A DNA stretch of 64,000 nt from an uncultured Verrucomicrobiae bacterium. Its GTDB lineage: Bacteria > Verrucomicrobiota > Verrucomicrobiia > Limisphaerales > J093. Below the pieces are notes generated by a model. It was not told where the DNA came from. It saw only the letters and a program-made list of their open reading frames with translations, and searched no databases. The stretch covers positions 1 to 64,000 of the forward strand of contig CALFAV010000011.1 in NCBI GenBank assembly GCA_937946835.1, given 5' to 3'. Positions 9,608-21,931 of this stretch are shown here, piece by piece (positions within the stretch are counted from its first letter, which is position 1; every line of letters starts with the position of its first letter). A program made the translations under genes and the position numbers.

Positions 9608-10086
9608 ATCCCCGGCAGGAACCGCCGGACCTGCCGCGCGTATTCGGAGTACTCCGGGAATTGCGCGCGCAACCGCGTCTCCTCGTGTCGGGCCTTGCGG
9701 TCCAAAAACACGGCCAGCGCCGCGCCCGCCAGCAGTGCAACCGTGCTGGCCCACCACGCCGCCCAACCCAGCGCAAGCCACATCAGGCTCGCGTACAACG
9801 GGTGCCGCACCCGGCGGTAAATGCCGTGCCGGACCAGGCGCGAGCCGGGGTTGGGCTCGGGGAAGATGGTCCGGTTGCGTCCCAGCACCCGGGCGCCGCT
9901 GAGGCCGAAAAAGGCGCCCATCAACAGCCCCAGCACGGCCGCAACGGTCATCCAGGGCGGGCGGTGGGTTCCCGGGAAAAGCGGACCCGCCGCCAGTGCC
10001 AGCAGCATCAGCGCGGATTGGCCCAGCACCCAGCCGCCACCCCGCGCGAAGAACCCGGAAGCCATGAGCGCGCCCCCCGCAATCAC
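9601..10086 (-). CDS. Isoprenylcysteine carboxyl methyltransferase (ICMT/PEMT) family membrane protein
   Basis: PGSRLVRHGIYRRVRHPLYASLMWLALGWA, KARHEETRLRAQFPEYSEYARQVRRFLP. Confidence 0.8.
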   Translation of the reverse strand: MIAGGALMASGFFARGGGWVLGQSALMLLALAAGPLFPGTHRPPWMTVAAVLGLLMGAFFGLSGARVLGRNRTIFPEPNPGSRLVRHGIYRRVRHPLYASLMWLALGWAAWWASTVALLAGAALAVFLDRKARHEETRLRAQFPEYSEYARQVRRFLPGIY

Positions 10087-10111
10087 CGAAAATCCGCCGG
10101 CGGCGCGCCGC

Positions 10112-12490
<2,379 letters not shown>

Positions 12491-12662
12491 GCGCAGCGGG
12501 CCGGTGGCCGGGCGTTGGCCCCGGGTGGGGGCACGCGGCGCGCCGGACCCGGGCAGCCTATGCGGGTGGCCGCGCCAGCGTCAAACGCGGGGTGCCGGGG
12601 CCGGCATCCAGGCAAAAAACCGCCGGCGTCAGGAAGCACGCCGGCGGATTGGTCGGAGGAGT

Positions 12663-12707
12663 CGGACCGGGCGGACAAGCCGGACCGGGCGGACAAGCCG
12701 GACCGGG
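12663..12707. repeat. 18-bp tandem direct repeat (2.5 copies) of CGGACCGGGCGGACAAGC
   Basis: 12663-12680 and 12681-12698 identical, 12699-12707 partial. Confidence 0.9.
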
Positions 12708-12735
12708 GTGATTACCGGTTCGGGCGGCTGCCGCC

Positions 12736-14139
12736 TCAGTATTCGCGCTTGCGGGTGATGCCGGGCATGGGCACCGGGTAGCGGCCGTTGGCGTCGGCCT
12801 GCAGCGGGGCCGGGGAGTCCTCGGTGATCTGGTCCAGGCCGGGGGCCATTTCGTGCTCGCAGTTGAGCATGTCCTCGAAGGTGATTTCCTGGCCGGTGTG
12901 GGCGGCCATGCGGCCCATGGAGGTGACCAGGCTGGCCTCGACGCCGCGCTTGAGTTCGTTGTAGGGCTTGTCGTTGCGGATGGCGTCAATGAGGTCGTGC
13001 CACTCGTTCTGGTAGGGGTCCTGCTCGTCGGGTGGCACCTTCGATTCCCAGAGCATGTCCGAGCGACGCATCTGCTGGCTCTTGAAGAGGCGGGAGGGCA
13101 GGCCGCAGTCGCCGCTGGCCGAGACCACCGCGCTGCCCTTGGTGCCGTGCAGGTAGCTGGCGTAGTGGTCCCAGCAGCCGGTGATGCAGCGGCCGTCGAA
13201 GAGGAATTTCGAGCCGTCGGCGTAGGTGTATTCGACCGCGTAGGTGTCGAGGTTCTGGTCTACGTAGGTGACCCCTTCGGGGCTTTGGCGGTAGTGGCGG
13301 CCGCCCAGGGCCTGGGCCTTGACCGGCCAGGCGTTCTTCATCCAGCCCAGGTGGTCAATGATGTGGATGTAGAAATCGCTGAAGTTGCCGCCGCTGGCCC
13401 AGAGGAAGCTGTGGAAGCGCTGGACCTGGTAGCGCAGTTCGCTGATCCCGGCCGGCTTGGGCAGCGAGGAGAAGTAGCCGATGGGCCCGTGCATCCGGTA
13501 GCCGCGCTGGAGGATGATCTCGCCGATCTCGCCGTTGTGGACGCGGTCGGCCAGCTCCTGCAACGCCCGGCTGTGGCGGGACATGAGGCCCACGCCCACC
13601 TTGAGGTTCTTTTTTGTGGCTTCTTCGGCCTGGGCCAACATGCGCTTGGAGGTCGGGCCGTCCACGGTGATGGGTTTTTCCATGAACACGTTCAACCCCT
13701 TTTGCAGGGCGTAGGCAAAATGCACCCAGCGGAAGGCCGGCGGGGTGGCAAAGATGGCCACGTCGCCCGGCTTGAGGCAGTCCATGGCCTTTTTGTAGGC
13801 GTCGAAGCCGACAAACCGCCGCTCCGGGGGGACATCCATTTGCGGCGCCAGGCTGGCTTCCCGGTTCAGCGTGGCCAGGCTGGAGCTGAGCCGCTCCTGG
13901 AAGACGTCAGCCATGGCGACCAGCTTGATGGGGCCTTGGCCGCTGGTCTTGAGGGCGTTGACCGCGGCACCGGTGCCGCGGCCGCCGCAGCCGATCAGGG
14001 CGACCTGGATCAAATCACTGCCGGCGGCGTGAACCCGGGGCAGCGCCACACCCGCCAGCGCGGTGGCGGCGGCCAGGCGGGTGGAATCCTTCAGGAAATC
14101 ACGACGGGAACGGGGCTGAGCGAAGGTGGTGTTGTTCAT
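12736..14139 (-). CDS. Gfo/Idh/MocA family oxidoreductase with TAT signal
   Basis: RSRRDFLKDSTRLAAATALAGVALPRVHA Tat signal; VALIGCGGRGTGAAV; FMEKPITVDGP; internal ATG at 14139 used. Confidence 0.88.
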   Translation of the reverse strand: MNNTTFAQPRSRRDFLKDSTRLAAATALAGVALPRVHAAGSDLIQVALIGCGGRGTGAAVNALKTSGQGPIKLVAMADVFQERLSSSLATLNREASLAPQMDVPPERRFVGFDAYKKAMDCLKPGDVAIFATPPAFRWVHFAYALQKGLNVFMEKPITVDGPTSKRMLAQAEEATKKNLKVGVGLMSRHSRALQELADRVHNGEIGEIILQRGYRMHGPIGYFSSLPKPAGISELRYQVQRFHSFLWASGGNFSDFYIHIIDHLGWMKNAWPVKAQALGGRHYRQSPEGVTYVDQNLDTYAVEYTYADGSKFLFDGRCITGCWDHYASYLHGTKGSAVVSASGDCGLPSRLFKSQQMRRSDMLWESKVPPDEQDPYQNEWHDLIDAIRNDKPYNELKRGVEASLVTSMGRMAAHTGQEITFEDMLNCEHEMAPGLDQITEDSPAPLQADANGRYPVPMPGITRKREY

Positions 14140-14254
14140 GGCCGGCATCGTTTTGCCGGCCGCCCCGGGTGTCAACGCGGAAAGCGGCGCGGAAGTGCCC
14201 GGGCCGGCCGCGCCCCTCCCGATGCAGCGGCAACCGAGTCTGGTCAACCCCGGT

Positions 14255-14500
14255 TCAGAGCCGCTCGTACTCGCCCTTGCTGACGCGTTTGAGCACGGTG
14301 AAGCCCGCGCTTTTGGCCTCGGAGACGGACAGGGGCTTGGTGAGCCGCGGGGTGTTGAAGCTGGAAATGACCCGGCGCACCGGCTTTTTGCACAGGGGAC
14401 ATTTTTCCAGCGGCGGCGCCGTCAGGGGTCGGCGCAGGGTGAACCGGCCGCCGCAGATGGTGCATGTCCCCTCGCACAGTTCGTACTCGTACAGCGGCAT
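14255..14500 (-). CDS. FmdB-like zinc-ribbon protein
   Basis: MPLYEYELCEGTCTICGGRF...EKCPLCKKPVRRVISSF, CxxC pairs. Confidence 0.75.
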   Translation of the reverse strand: MPLYEYELCEGTCTICGGRFTLRRPLTAPPLEKCPLCKKPVRRVISSFNTPRLTKPLSVSEAKSAGFTVLKRVSKGEYERL

Positions 14501-14698
14501 GGCAAATTCAAGCCCGGCGTGATTTCAGGTTTTTCCCGCCCGCGGGGGCAATTGGCCGGACGGCGATTAACTTACGCAAGTCGAGAGGCGGCTCAAGCAA
14601 GGAGCTGATGCGTGCAGGCCGCCCGAGTTGGTCCCGGGCTGCGCGTGCCATGCTTTTGGGGGTTACCCGGCCGGTGCTGTTCCGGCCCGCTCAAGCAT

Positions 14699-16708
14699 TC
14701 ACGGGCGCCGCTCGCGAATGGCCGCCAAAAGGTCCGCCACCACCTCCGCCCGCGGCCGGGCCCCCAGATTGCCCTTGCCGTGCAGGCGCACACTGACCTG
14801 GCCGGCGGCCACGTCCCGGGGGCCGATCACCAGCATGGTGTGCACGCGGGCGGCCTCGGCCTCCGCGATTTTGGCCTTGACCGGGGTGGCGGTGAAGTCG
14901 GCCCCGGCCCGCACCAGGTGGGAGCGCAGTTCCGTCACCAGCGGGCGGGCGTACTCGACCAGTGCCGGGTCGTCGTGCAGCGTGATCACCCGCACCTGCT
15001 CCGGCGCCAGCCAAAGGGGGAAATTGCCGGCGTAATGCTCGATGAGGAAACCGATGAACCGCTCGTGCGTGCCCAGTGGGGCACGATGGATGCACAGCGG
15101 CGTCTTGTCGGTGTTGTCCCTGTCCCGGTAGGTCAGACCGAAGCGCCGCGGCACGGCGAAGTCCACCTGGTTGGTCGCCAGGGTGAACTCGCGTCCGATG
15201 GCGCTCCAGACCTGGACATCAATTTTCGGCCCGTAAAAGGCCGCCTCGTTCGGCGCTTCCACAAAGTTGATGCCCGAGTCCTTCAACACCTGCCGGACCA
15301 TGTCCTCGGTCTTGCGCCACAGCTCAGGTTCGTTGACGAATTTTTCACCCAGCCGGGCGGGGTCATGGGTACTGAAGCGCATGACGTAGCGTTCAATGCC
15401 GAAAATTTTGAAGTACCGGAGGTACATCTGGTTCACCGCGTTGAACTCCTCGGCGAACTGCTCCTCGGTGCAGTAAATGTGCGCGTCGTTCATGTGGAGC
15501 GAGCGCACGCGCATCAGGCCGAACAACTCCCCGCTTTGCTCGTAGCGGTAGCAGGTGCCGTACTCGGCCAGCCGCAGCGGCAGGTCCCGGTAACTGCGGG
15601 GCCGGGAGGCGAAGATGCGGTGGTGGTGCGGGCAGTTCATCGCCTTGAGGAAATACCGCTCTGGCGGAACCTCCAGCTCCGCTGCTGTCTTTGCTTGTTC
15701 CAGATCGCCCTCGGCTTGTGCTAGCTCGTCATAGAAAGCCTCTGGGGAAGGATAGTTCATCCGGTTTTTGAGGACTTGGGACACCCGCGTTTTGGCTTGG
15801 AGGATTTGCGCCTCCTGGTCGCCTTTGCCCTCGCGCAGGAGCATGGGGGGGAACATGCTCTCGGCATAGTAGGGCAGATGCCCGCTGGTGGTGTACATCT
15901 TCTCCCGGGCCAGGTGGGGGGTGCGCACCCGCACGTACCCGGCCAGGAACTCGGTTTCCTTGGCCAGTTTTTCGAGTTCCTCGCACAACACCGCGCCGTT
16001 GGGCAACCACAGGGGCATGCCGGGGCCGACGTACTCCGGGTCCATCACGTACAGGTCCAGTTCCGCGCCCAGCTTGCGGTGGTCCCGCCGCCTGGCCTCC
16101 TCGAGCATGGCGAAGTACTCGTCCAGTTCCTTGCGGGTCCGGAAGGCGGTGCCGTAGATGCGCTGGAGCTGGGGATTGCGCTCGTCGCCCTTGTAGTAGG
16201 CGCTGGCCACACTGGTGAGCTTGAAGGCACCGATGTTGCCGGTGCGCGGTACGTGCGGGCCGGCGCACAGGTCCACGAAGTCCCCGTTCCGGTAGTAGGT
16301 GATCGGCTCGCCCTCGGGGATTTGCCCGATGAGGTCCAGCTTGAACTTGCTGGGGTTGCCCGGTCGCTCGGACAACCCGCCCAGCCGGCCGCTTTGGGCG
16401 TCCGCAATGGCCTGCGCGCGGGTAACCTCAATGCGCTCAAAGGGGTGGTTGGCCTTGATCTCCTTTTTCATCTCGGCCTCGATGGCCGGGAAATCCTCCG
16501 GCGTGATGCGGTGCGAACATTCCAGGTCGTAGTAAAACCCGTTTTCGACCGGCGGGCCGTAGGCGAACTGGGCGTCGGGCCACAGGCGCAAAATGGCCGT
16601 GGCCATGACGTGGGCGCAGGAATGGCGCAACCGCTCCAGCTCGGTCATGCGCGCCCGCTCGTCCGGGGTTTTGCGTTCCGATTGGGGTGCTGCGTCCGCT
16701 TCAGCCAT
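14699..16708 (-). CDS. thrS: Threonine--tRNA ligase (no N-terminal TGS domain visible)
   Basis: LRHSCAHVMATAILRLWPDAQFAYGPPVENGFYYDLE, KAMNCPHHHRIFASRPRSYRDLPLRLAEYGTCYRYEQSGE; ATG at 16708. Confidence 0.93.
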   Translation of the reverse strand: MAEADAAPQSERKTPDERARMTELERLRHSCAHVMATAILRLWPDAQFAYGPPVENGFYYDLECSHRITPEDFPAIEAEMKKEIKANHPFERIEVTRAQAIADAQSGRLGGLSERPGNPSKFKLDLIGQIPEGEPITYYRNGDFVDLCAGPHVPRTGNIGAFKLTSVASAYYKGDERNPQLQRIYGTAFRTRKELDEYFAMLEEARRRDHRKLGAELDLYVMDPEYVGPGMPLWLPNGAVLCEELEKLAKETEFLAGYVRVRTPHLAREKMYTTSGHLPYYAESMFPPMLLREGKGDQEAQILQAKTRVSQVLKNRMNYPSPEAFYDELAQAEGDLEQAKTAAELEVPPERYFLKAMNCPHHHRIFASRPRSYRDLPLRLAEYGTCYRYEQSGELFGLMRVRSLHMNDAHIYCTEEQFAEEFNAVNQMYLRYFKIFGIERYVMRFSTHDPARLGEKFVNEPELWRKTEDMVRQVLKDSGINFVEAPNEAAFYGPKIDVQVWSAIGREFTLATNQVDFAVPRRFGLTYRDRDNTDKTPLCIHRAPLGTHERFIGFLIEHYAGNFPLWLAPEQVRVITLHDDPALVEYARPLVTELRSHLVRAGADFTATPVKAKIAEAEAARVHTMLVIGPRDVAAGQVSVRLHGKGNLGARPRAEVVADLLAAIRERRP

Positions 16709-16812
16709 AACACACTCGGTGGTTTTGCCGGGTCCGGCGGGGAAGTTTTGGGCGCCGGGCCGCCCGTTTCCCGACCGCCAAATCCCCGCCGGTGCCGTCC
16801 CGCGGCGCAAAC

Positions 16813-16848
16813 AAAAAGGCCCCGGACCGCGCTGGTCTGAGGCGGGGC
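16813..16848 (-). terminator. Candidate attenuator terminator of thrS leader
   Basis: Minus strand GCCCCG-cctca-GACC-agcgc-GGTC-CGGGGC then c-TTTTT. Confidence 0.6.
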
Positions 16849-16870
16849 GTACCGGGCGTGGCCCGGACGC

Positions 16871-16906
16871 TTAGGTGGTCGCGGTGACGGAACCGGCGAT
16901 TTCCAC
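16871..16906 (-). promoter_or_regulatory. Thr-rich leader peptide ORF upstream of thrS: (M)EIAGSVTATT*
   Basis: Minus strand GTG GAA ATC GCC GGT TCC GTC ACC GCG ACC ACC TAA; in-frame TAG four codons upstream of the GTG; 3 of the last 4 codons are Thr; followed by hairpin 16852-16866 and terminator 16813-16848. Confidence 0.5.
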
Positions 16907-17279
16907 GGCGGGAAACTAGGGGTTGGCGGGGTGCTTGGCAACGGGTTTTCCAAGGTGGGCCGACCGGCCCGGCCCCGGGCGGATGCGCCGGTTTGACGGC
17001 GAAGAACAACGGAATCGGGGACCAGCGGCCCGGGCCTCCGGCCGGCGGTGCGGCTCCCGGACAACCTCCATCCCGGCACAGGTTTTGCTAGAATGGAAGC
17101 GAAGGGCGCGCCAACCCGGACCGGGAGGTTCCGAACCGTTGGCGGCGGCCGGCCCGAGTCGGTTGGCCGGGGGCCGCGACGGCGCCCGCCATTCAGGTGC
17201 GTTGACATTGAGGACGGTTTGCCTACCGTCAAACGCACCCGGCGTTGTGCGCGCACGCGCGGGTTTTTGATTCAGCACC

Positions 17280-18986
17280 GTGGCAGCCCGAGACGATTTC
17301 TTGCTCGATAGCCTCATCGAGATGGGCTACGTGACCAACGAGCAGTTGGCGCCCATCCGCGAGGAGGCCGACCAGACCGGCGAAGGGGTGGTGGACACCC
17401 TGGTGGCCAGGGGAATTCTCACGCCCGCGGTCGTGGCCCAGGCCAAGGCCGCGCATTTTGGCGCCGAATACGTCCCGCTGGGCGAGATGCGCATCCCGGA
17501 CGAGGTGCTGGCCCTGGTGCGCCGGGACGTGGCCAAGCGCTTCAACGTGGTACCGGTGCGCAAGGAGGAGCACGGGCTGGTCGTGGCCATGGCCGATCCC
17601 TCGGACCTGGACACCCTGGACGGCCTGCAGCACACGCTAAACCTGGAAATCATCCCGGCCGTGGCCACGCCGGAGGACATCGAGGCCGCCATCGCCAAGC
17701 TGTATGGCGTGCGGGACGACTCGGTGTCCAAGATGATCCAGGACATCACCGAGGGGGAGGTGGAGATCGCCCGGATCGCCGGGGTGCAAACCGACGACGG
17801 CTCCACCGTCGAGGCGGACGCGCCGATCATCAAGCTGGTCAACACGATGATCGTCGAGGCCTTCAAGATGCGGGCCTCGGACATTCACCTGGAGCCATTG
17901 GACAAGCGGTTTCGCGTCCGGTACCGCATTGACGGGATGCTGCATGAGATGAAAAGCCCGCCCAAGCGGCTGCAGGCCTCGATCATCAGCCGCTTGAAGA
18001 TCATGTCCAACATGTCCATCGCCGAGCGGCGCATCCCGCAGGACGGGCGCATCCAGGCCACCGTGGGCAACAAGACCATTGACCTGCGCGTCTCCTGCCT
18101 GCCCACCACCCACGGCGAGAGCATCGTGATGCGCATCCTGGACAAGGAGGGGTTGCGCCTGGGCCTGGGCGAACTGGGCTTTTTTTCCGACGACCAACAG
18201 ACCTTCGAGCGGCTGATCGGGCTGCCGGACGGCATCCTCCTGGTCACCGGTCCGACCGGCTCCGGCAAGACCACCACGCTCTACGCGGTGCTCAACTACA
18301 TCAACCGACCCGACCGCAAGATCATCACCGTCGAGGACCCGGTCGAGTACATCATGTCCGGCATCAACCAGGTCCAGGTCAACGAGGCGGTGGGGCTGAC
18401 CTTCGCCACCGCGCTCCGGGCCATGCTCCGCCAGGCCCCCAACGTGATCATGCTGGGGGAGATTCGCGACCTGGAGACCGCCACCATCGCCATCAACGCC
18501 TCCCTCACCGGGCATCTGGTTTTCTCCACCCTGCACACCAACGACGCCCCCAGCGCGGTCACCCGCCTCATTGACATCGGGGTCAAGCCCTTCCTGGTCG
18601 CCTCCTCCGCCCGGGCCCTCATGGCGCAACGCCTGGTGCGCAAAGTGTGCAAGAAGTGCGGTCAGCCCTACCAGCCCTTGGAAAGCGAACTGCAGGCCCT
18701 GAACATTGACGCGGCCCAGGCGGCCGGCGCCACCTTCCGCAAGGGCCGCGGCTGCGCCGAGTGCAACAAGACCGGCTACCGCGGGCGCATGGGCATCTTT
18801 GAGATTTTCGTCATCGAAGACGAGGTGCGGAAGCTGATCTACGACAAGGTCCCCGCCACGGTGTTGCGTGCCCGCGCCCGCGAGCTGGGCATGCGGACCC
18901 TGCGCGAAGACGGCACGCGCAAGGTGCTCGCCGGATTGACCACACCCGAAGAAGTGATCCGGGCCACCGCGATGGACACGGATTAA
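17280..18986 (+). CDS. GspE/PulE/PilB family assembly ATPase with N-terminal MshEN-like domain
   Basis: [45 protein letters not shown]...CAECNKTGYRGRMGIFEIF; GTG start. Confidence 0.92.
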   Translation: MAARDDFLLDSLIEMGYVTNEQLAPIREEADQTGEGVVDTLVARGILTPAVVAQAKAAHFGAEYVPLGEMRIPDEVLALVRRDVAKRFNVVPVRKEEHGLVVAMADPSDLDTLDGLQHTLNLEIIPAVATPEDIEAAIAKLYGVRDDSVSKMIQDITEGEVEIARIAGVQTDDGSTVEADAPIIKLVNTMIVEAFKMRASDIHLEPLDKRFRVRYRIDGMLHEMKSPPKRLQASIISRLKIMSNMSIAERRIPQDGRIQATVGNKTIDLRVSCLPTTHGESIVMRILDKEGLRLGLGELGFFSDDQQTFERLIGLPDGILLVTGPTGSGKTTTLYAVLNYINRPDRKIITVEDPVEYIMSGINQVQVNEAVGLTFATALRAMLRQAPNVIMLGEIRDLETATIAINASLTGHLVFSTLHTNDAPSAVTRLIDIGVKPFLVASSARALMAQRLVRKVCKKCGQPYQPLESELQALNIDAAQAAGATFRKGRGCAECNKTGYRGRMGIFEIFVIEDEVRKLIYDKVPATVLRARARELGMRTLREDGTRKVLAGLTTPEEVIRATAMDTD

Positions 18987-19103
18987 CCCATGCCGCTCGC
19001 CCTGTTCCATCCGCCTCACCGGCCCGCACCGGTCCGCCGGCCCGGTTTCGCCACCCGGTGGGAGCATCCTGCGACCGGCCCGGGCCTTATGCGTTGATTT
19101 CCC

Positions 19104-20210
19104 ATGTCCTACTCCATGTCCGATCTGCTGCAGTTGGTGGTGCAGGAAGGCGCCTCCGACCTGCATTTGCGGGTGGGCCTCCCCCCCGTCATTCGCCTGC
19201 ACGGCATCCTCCACAAGGTGGAAGGCCCGGCCCTCCGGACCGAGGACACCGAGGACCTCATGCGCACCATCACCTCCGAGGACAACATCCAGCAGGTGCG
19301 GGAGCGGGGCACGGTGGACTTCGGATTTGCCTTCGGCGACCTGGCCCGCTTCCGCGTCAGCGTCTTCAAGGAGAAGGGCCATTTCGGGGTTGTGGCCCGG
19401 CAGATCCCCAACAAGATGCTCACCCTGGAGCAGATCGGCCTGCCCCCCTCCACCAAGGAGCTGCTCTACAAGCCGCGCGGCCTCGTGTTGGTGACCGGCC
19501 CGACCGGCTCGGGCAAGACCACCACGCTGGCCTCGATGATCAACATCATCAACGAGGAGCGCGACGACGCCCATATCATCACCATCGAGGACCCCATCGA
19601 GTACTACCACAAGCACAAGAAGGCGGTCATCACCCAGCGCGAGGTCAACGTGGACGTGCCCAACTTCGCCGAGGCCCTGCGCCGCGCCCTGCGCCAGGAC
19701 CCGGACGTGATCCTGGTGGGCGAGATGCGCGACCTGGAGACCATTGACGCCGCCATCACCGCCGCCGAGACCGGTCACCTGGTCTTCGGCACGCTGCACA
19801 CCACCGGCGCGGCCAAGACCATTGACCGGATCGTCAACGCCTTCCCGGTCACCCAGCAGGAGCAAATCCGCATCCAGCTTTCCACGGTGCTTCAGGCGGT
19901 CATTTCCCAGCTCCTGCTGCCGCGCTGCGACAAGCCCGGGCGCGTGGCCGTGTTCGAGATCATGATCAACACCCCCTCGATTGCCGCCCTGATCCGGGAC
20001 AACAAGACCTTCCGCATCCAGTCCGACATTCAGACCGGCGCCAAGTACGGGATGGTGACCCTGGACAGCTTCCTGCTCGACAAATACCAGCAGGGCATCA
20101 TCTCGCAGGAGGAGGTCATCACCAAGGCCCAGGACCCCACCTCGATCCTGCTCAAGCTCCAGGAGCTGGAAGCCGGGCGCACCATCGAGGAAATCGAGGG
20201 CCGCAAGTGA
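19104..20210 (+). CDS. pilT: Type IV pilus retraction ATPase
   Basis: [80 protein letters not shown]. Confidence 0.93.
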   Translation: MSYSMSDLLQLVVQEGASDLHLRVGLPPVIRLHGILHKVEGPALRTEDTEDLMRTITSEDNIQQVRERGTVDFGFAFGDLARFRVSVFKEKGHFGVVARQIPNKMLTLEQIGLPPSTKELLYKPRGLVLVTGPTGSGKTTTLASMINIINEERDDAHIITIEDPIEYYHKHKKAVITQREVNVDVPNFAEALRRALRQDPDVILVGEMRDLETIDAAITAAETGHLVFGTLHTTGAAKTIDRIVNAFPVTQQEQIRIQLSTVLQAVISQLLLPRCDKPGRVAVFEIMINTPSIAALIRDNKTFRIQSDIQTGAKYGMVTLDSFLLDKYQQGIISQEEVITKAQDPTSILLKLQELEAGRTIEEIEGRK

Positions 20211-20213
20211 CCC

Positions 20214-21914
20214 ATGCCTGAAACCCTCTCCCATCCCCTGATCAACATCGTCCGCGAGCGCGGCCTGGCGGACGACATGCAACTGGAAGAGGTCCAGGCC
20301 GAGCTCAACCGCACCGGCCGCCCCGTGGGCGAAGTGCTGGCCGATTTCGGTATCCTCGACAAGGAGACCCAGCTCCAGCTCATCGCCGAGCACCTCGGTA
20401 CCGAGGTGGTTCACCTGGACGAGGCGGAACTGACCCCCGAGGTGCTCGAGACCATTCCCGCCGCCACCGCGCGGATGTACCAGTGCCTGCCGGTGGCCGT
20501 GTTCGGCAACACCGTGCGTGTGGCCCTCACCGACCCGCTCAACGCCTCGGTGGTGGACGAGCTGGGCTTTACCCTGGGCAAAGAGGTCCAGTTGGTCGTG
20601 GCCGACCCCGACCAGGTCAGCAAGCTCATCGAGAAGTTGTACCCCCAGGAAAGCGGCGGGCTGGACAACGTGCTCAAGGAGCTGGGCCTGGACGAAGACC
20701 TGGCCAAGGAAGTCGCTCAGGCTTCGGCCGGCACCATTGACCTGAGCAACCTGGCCAGCGAGGCGCCCATCATCAAGTTTGTGAACCTGGTGCTGATGCA
20801 GGCCATTCAGGACCGGGCCAGCGACATCCATTTCGAGCCGTTCGAGGACGAGTTCAAAATTCGCTACCGCGTGGACGGCGCGCTTTACGAGATGGCCCCG
20901 CCGCCCAAGCACCTGGCCCTGCCGGTCATCTCCCGCATCAAGGTCATGGCCAACCTGGACATCGCCGAGCGGCGCCTGCCCCAGGACGGCCGCATCTCCA
21001 TGACCATCGCCGGCCGGCAGGTGGACCTGCGGGTGTCCTGCCTGCCCACCCAGTTTGGGGAATCGGTGGTGTTGCGCGTGCTGGACCGGGCGGCCGTCCA
21101 GTTGGAGCTGGAAAACCTGGGTTTCCCCAAGTTCATCTACGACCAGGTGTCGCAGATCATCCAGCAGCCCAACGGCATCTTCGTGGTCACCGGCCCCACC
21201 GGCTGCGGCAAAACGACCACGCTTTACTCCTGTCTAAGACGGGTAAACACGATTGACTCGAAGCTGCTGACCGTGGAGGACCCCGTCGAATTCGACATCG
21301 AGGGCATCATGCAAGTGCCGGTCAACGAGGCGGTGGGCATGACCTTCGCCAAGGCCCTGCGCGCCTTCCTGCGCCAGGACCCGGACATCATCATGCTGGG
21401 GGAAATGCGCGACCTGGAGACCTCCCAGGTGGCCATCCAGGCCTCCCTCACCGGTCACCTGGTGCTGAGCACCCTGCACACCAATGACGCGCCGGGGGCC
21501 GTGACCCGCCTCATTGACATGGGCGTGGAGCCCTTCCTGATTTCCTCCACGCTCCTGGCCGTGCTGGCCCAGCGCCTGGTCCGCACCATTTGCAAAAAGT
21601 GCCGCACGCCCTTCGAGCCGACCGAGGCCCAGCTCGCCATGCTCAACCTCTCCCCGCACGACCTGGGCGACAAGGTCTTTTACTACGGCCGGGGCTGCAA
21701 GGACTGCAACGACACCGGTTACCGTGGCCGCAAGGGCATTTTTGAGCTGCTCCCCATCACCGAGCCGATCCGCCTGCTCATCAACGAGCGTGCCCCGACC
21801 GTCGTGATCCGCCAAAAGGCCGTCGAACTGGGCATGGTGACCTTGCGCGAAGACGGCCTGCGAAGCATTTTTGACGGCGACACCACCGTCGAAGAAGTGC
21901 TCAAGTACACCTGA
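20214..21914 (+). CDS. Second GspE/PulE/PilB family assembly ATPase
   Basis: [64 protein letters not shown]. Confidence 0.92.
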   Translation: MPETLSHPLINIVRERGLADDMQLEEVQAELNRTGRPVGEVLADFGILDKETQLQLIAEHLGTEVVHLDEAELTPEVLETIPAATARMYQCLPVAVFGNTVRVALTDPLNASVVDELGFTLGKEVQLVVADPDQVSKLIEKLYPQESGGLDNVLKELGLDEDLAKEVAQASAGTIDLSNLASEAPIIKFVNLVLMQAIQDRASDIHFEPFEDEFKIRYRVDGALYEMAPPPKHLALPVISRIKVMANLDIAERRLPQDGRISMTIAGRQVDLRVSCLPTQFGESVVLRVLDRAAVQLELENLGFPKFIYDQVSQIIQQPNGIFVVTGPTGCGKTTTLYSCLRRVNTIDSKLLTVEDPVEFDIEGIMQVPVNEAVGMTFAKALRAFLRQDPDIIMLGEMRDLETSQVAIQASLTGHLVLSTLHTNDAPGAVTRLIDMGVEPFLISSTLLAVLAQRLVRTICKKCRTPFEPTEAQLAMLNLSPHDLGDKVFYYGRGCKDCNDTGYRGRKGIFELLPITEPIRLLINERAPTVVIRQKAVELGMVTLREDGLRSIFDGDTTVEEVLKYT

Positions 21915-21931
21915 CAAACCGGAGGGTTGTT

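Noticed and set aside
17637-20912. 1091-codon minus-strand ORF opposite pilB/pilT
   Set aside because: Shadow of conserved ATPase genes; composition typical of antisense frames.
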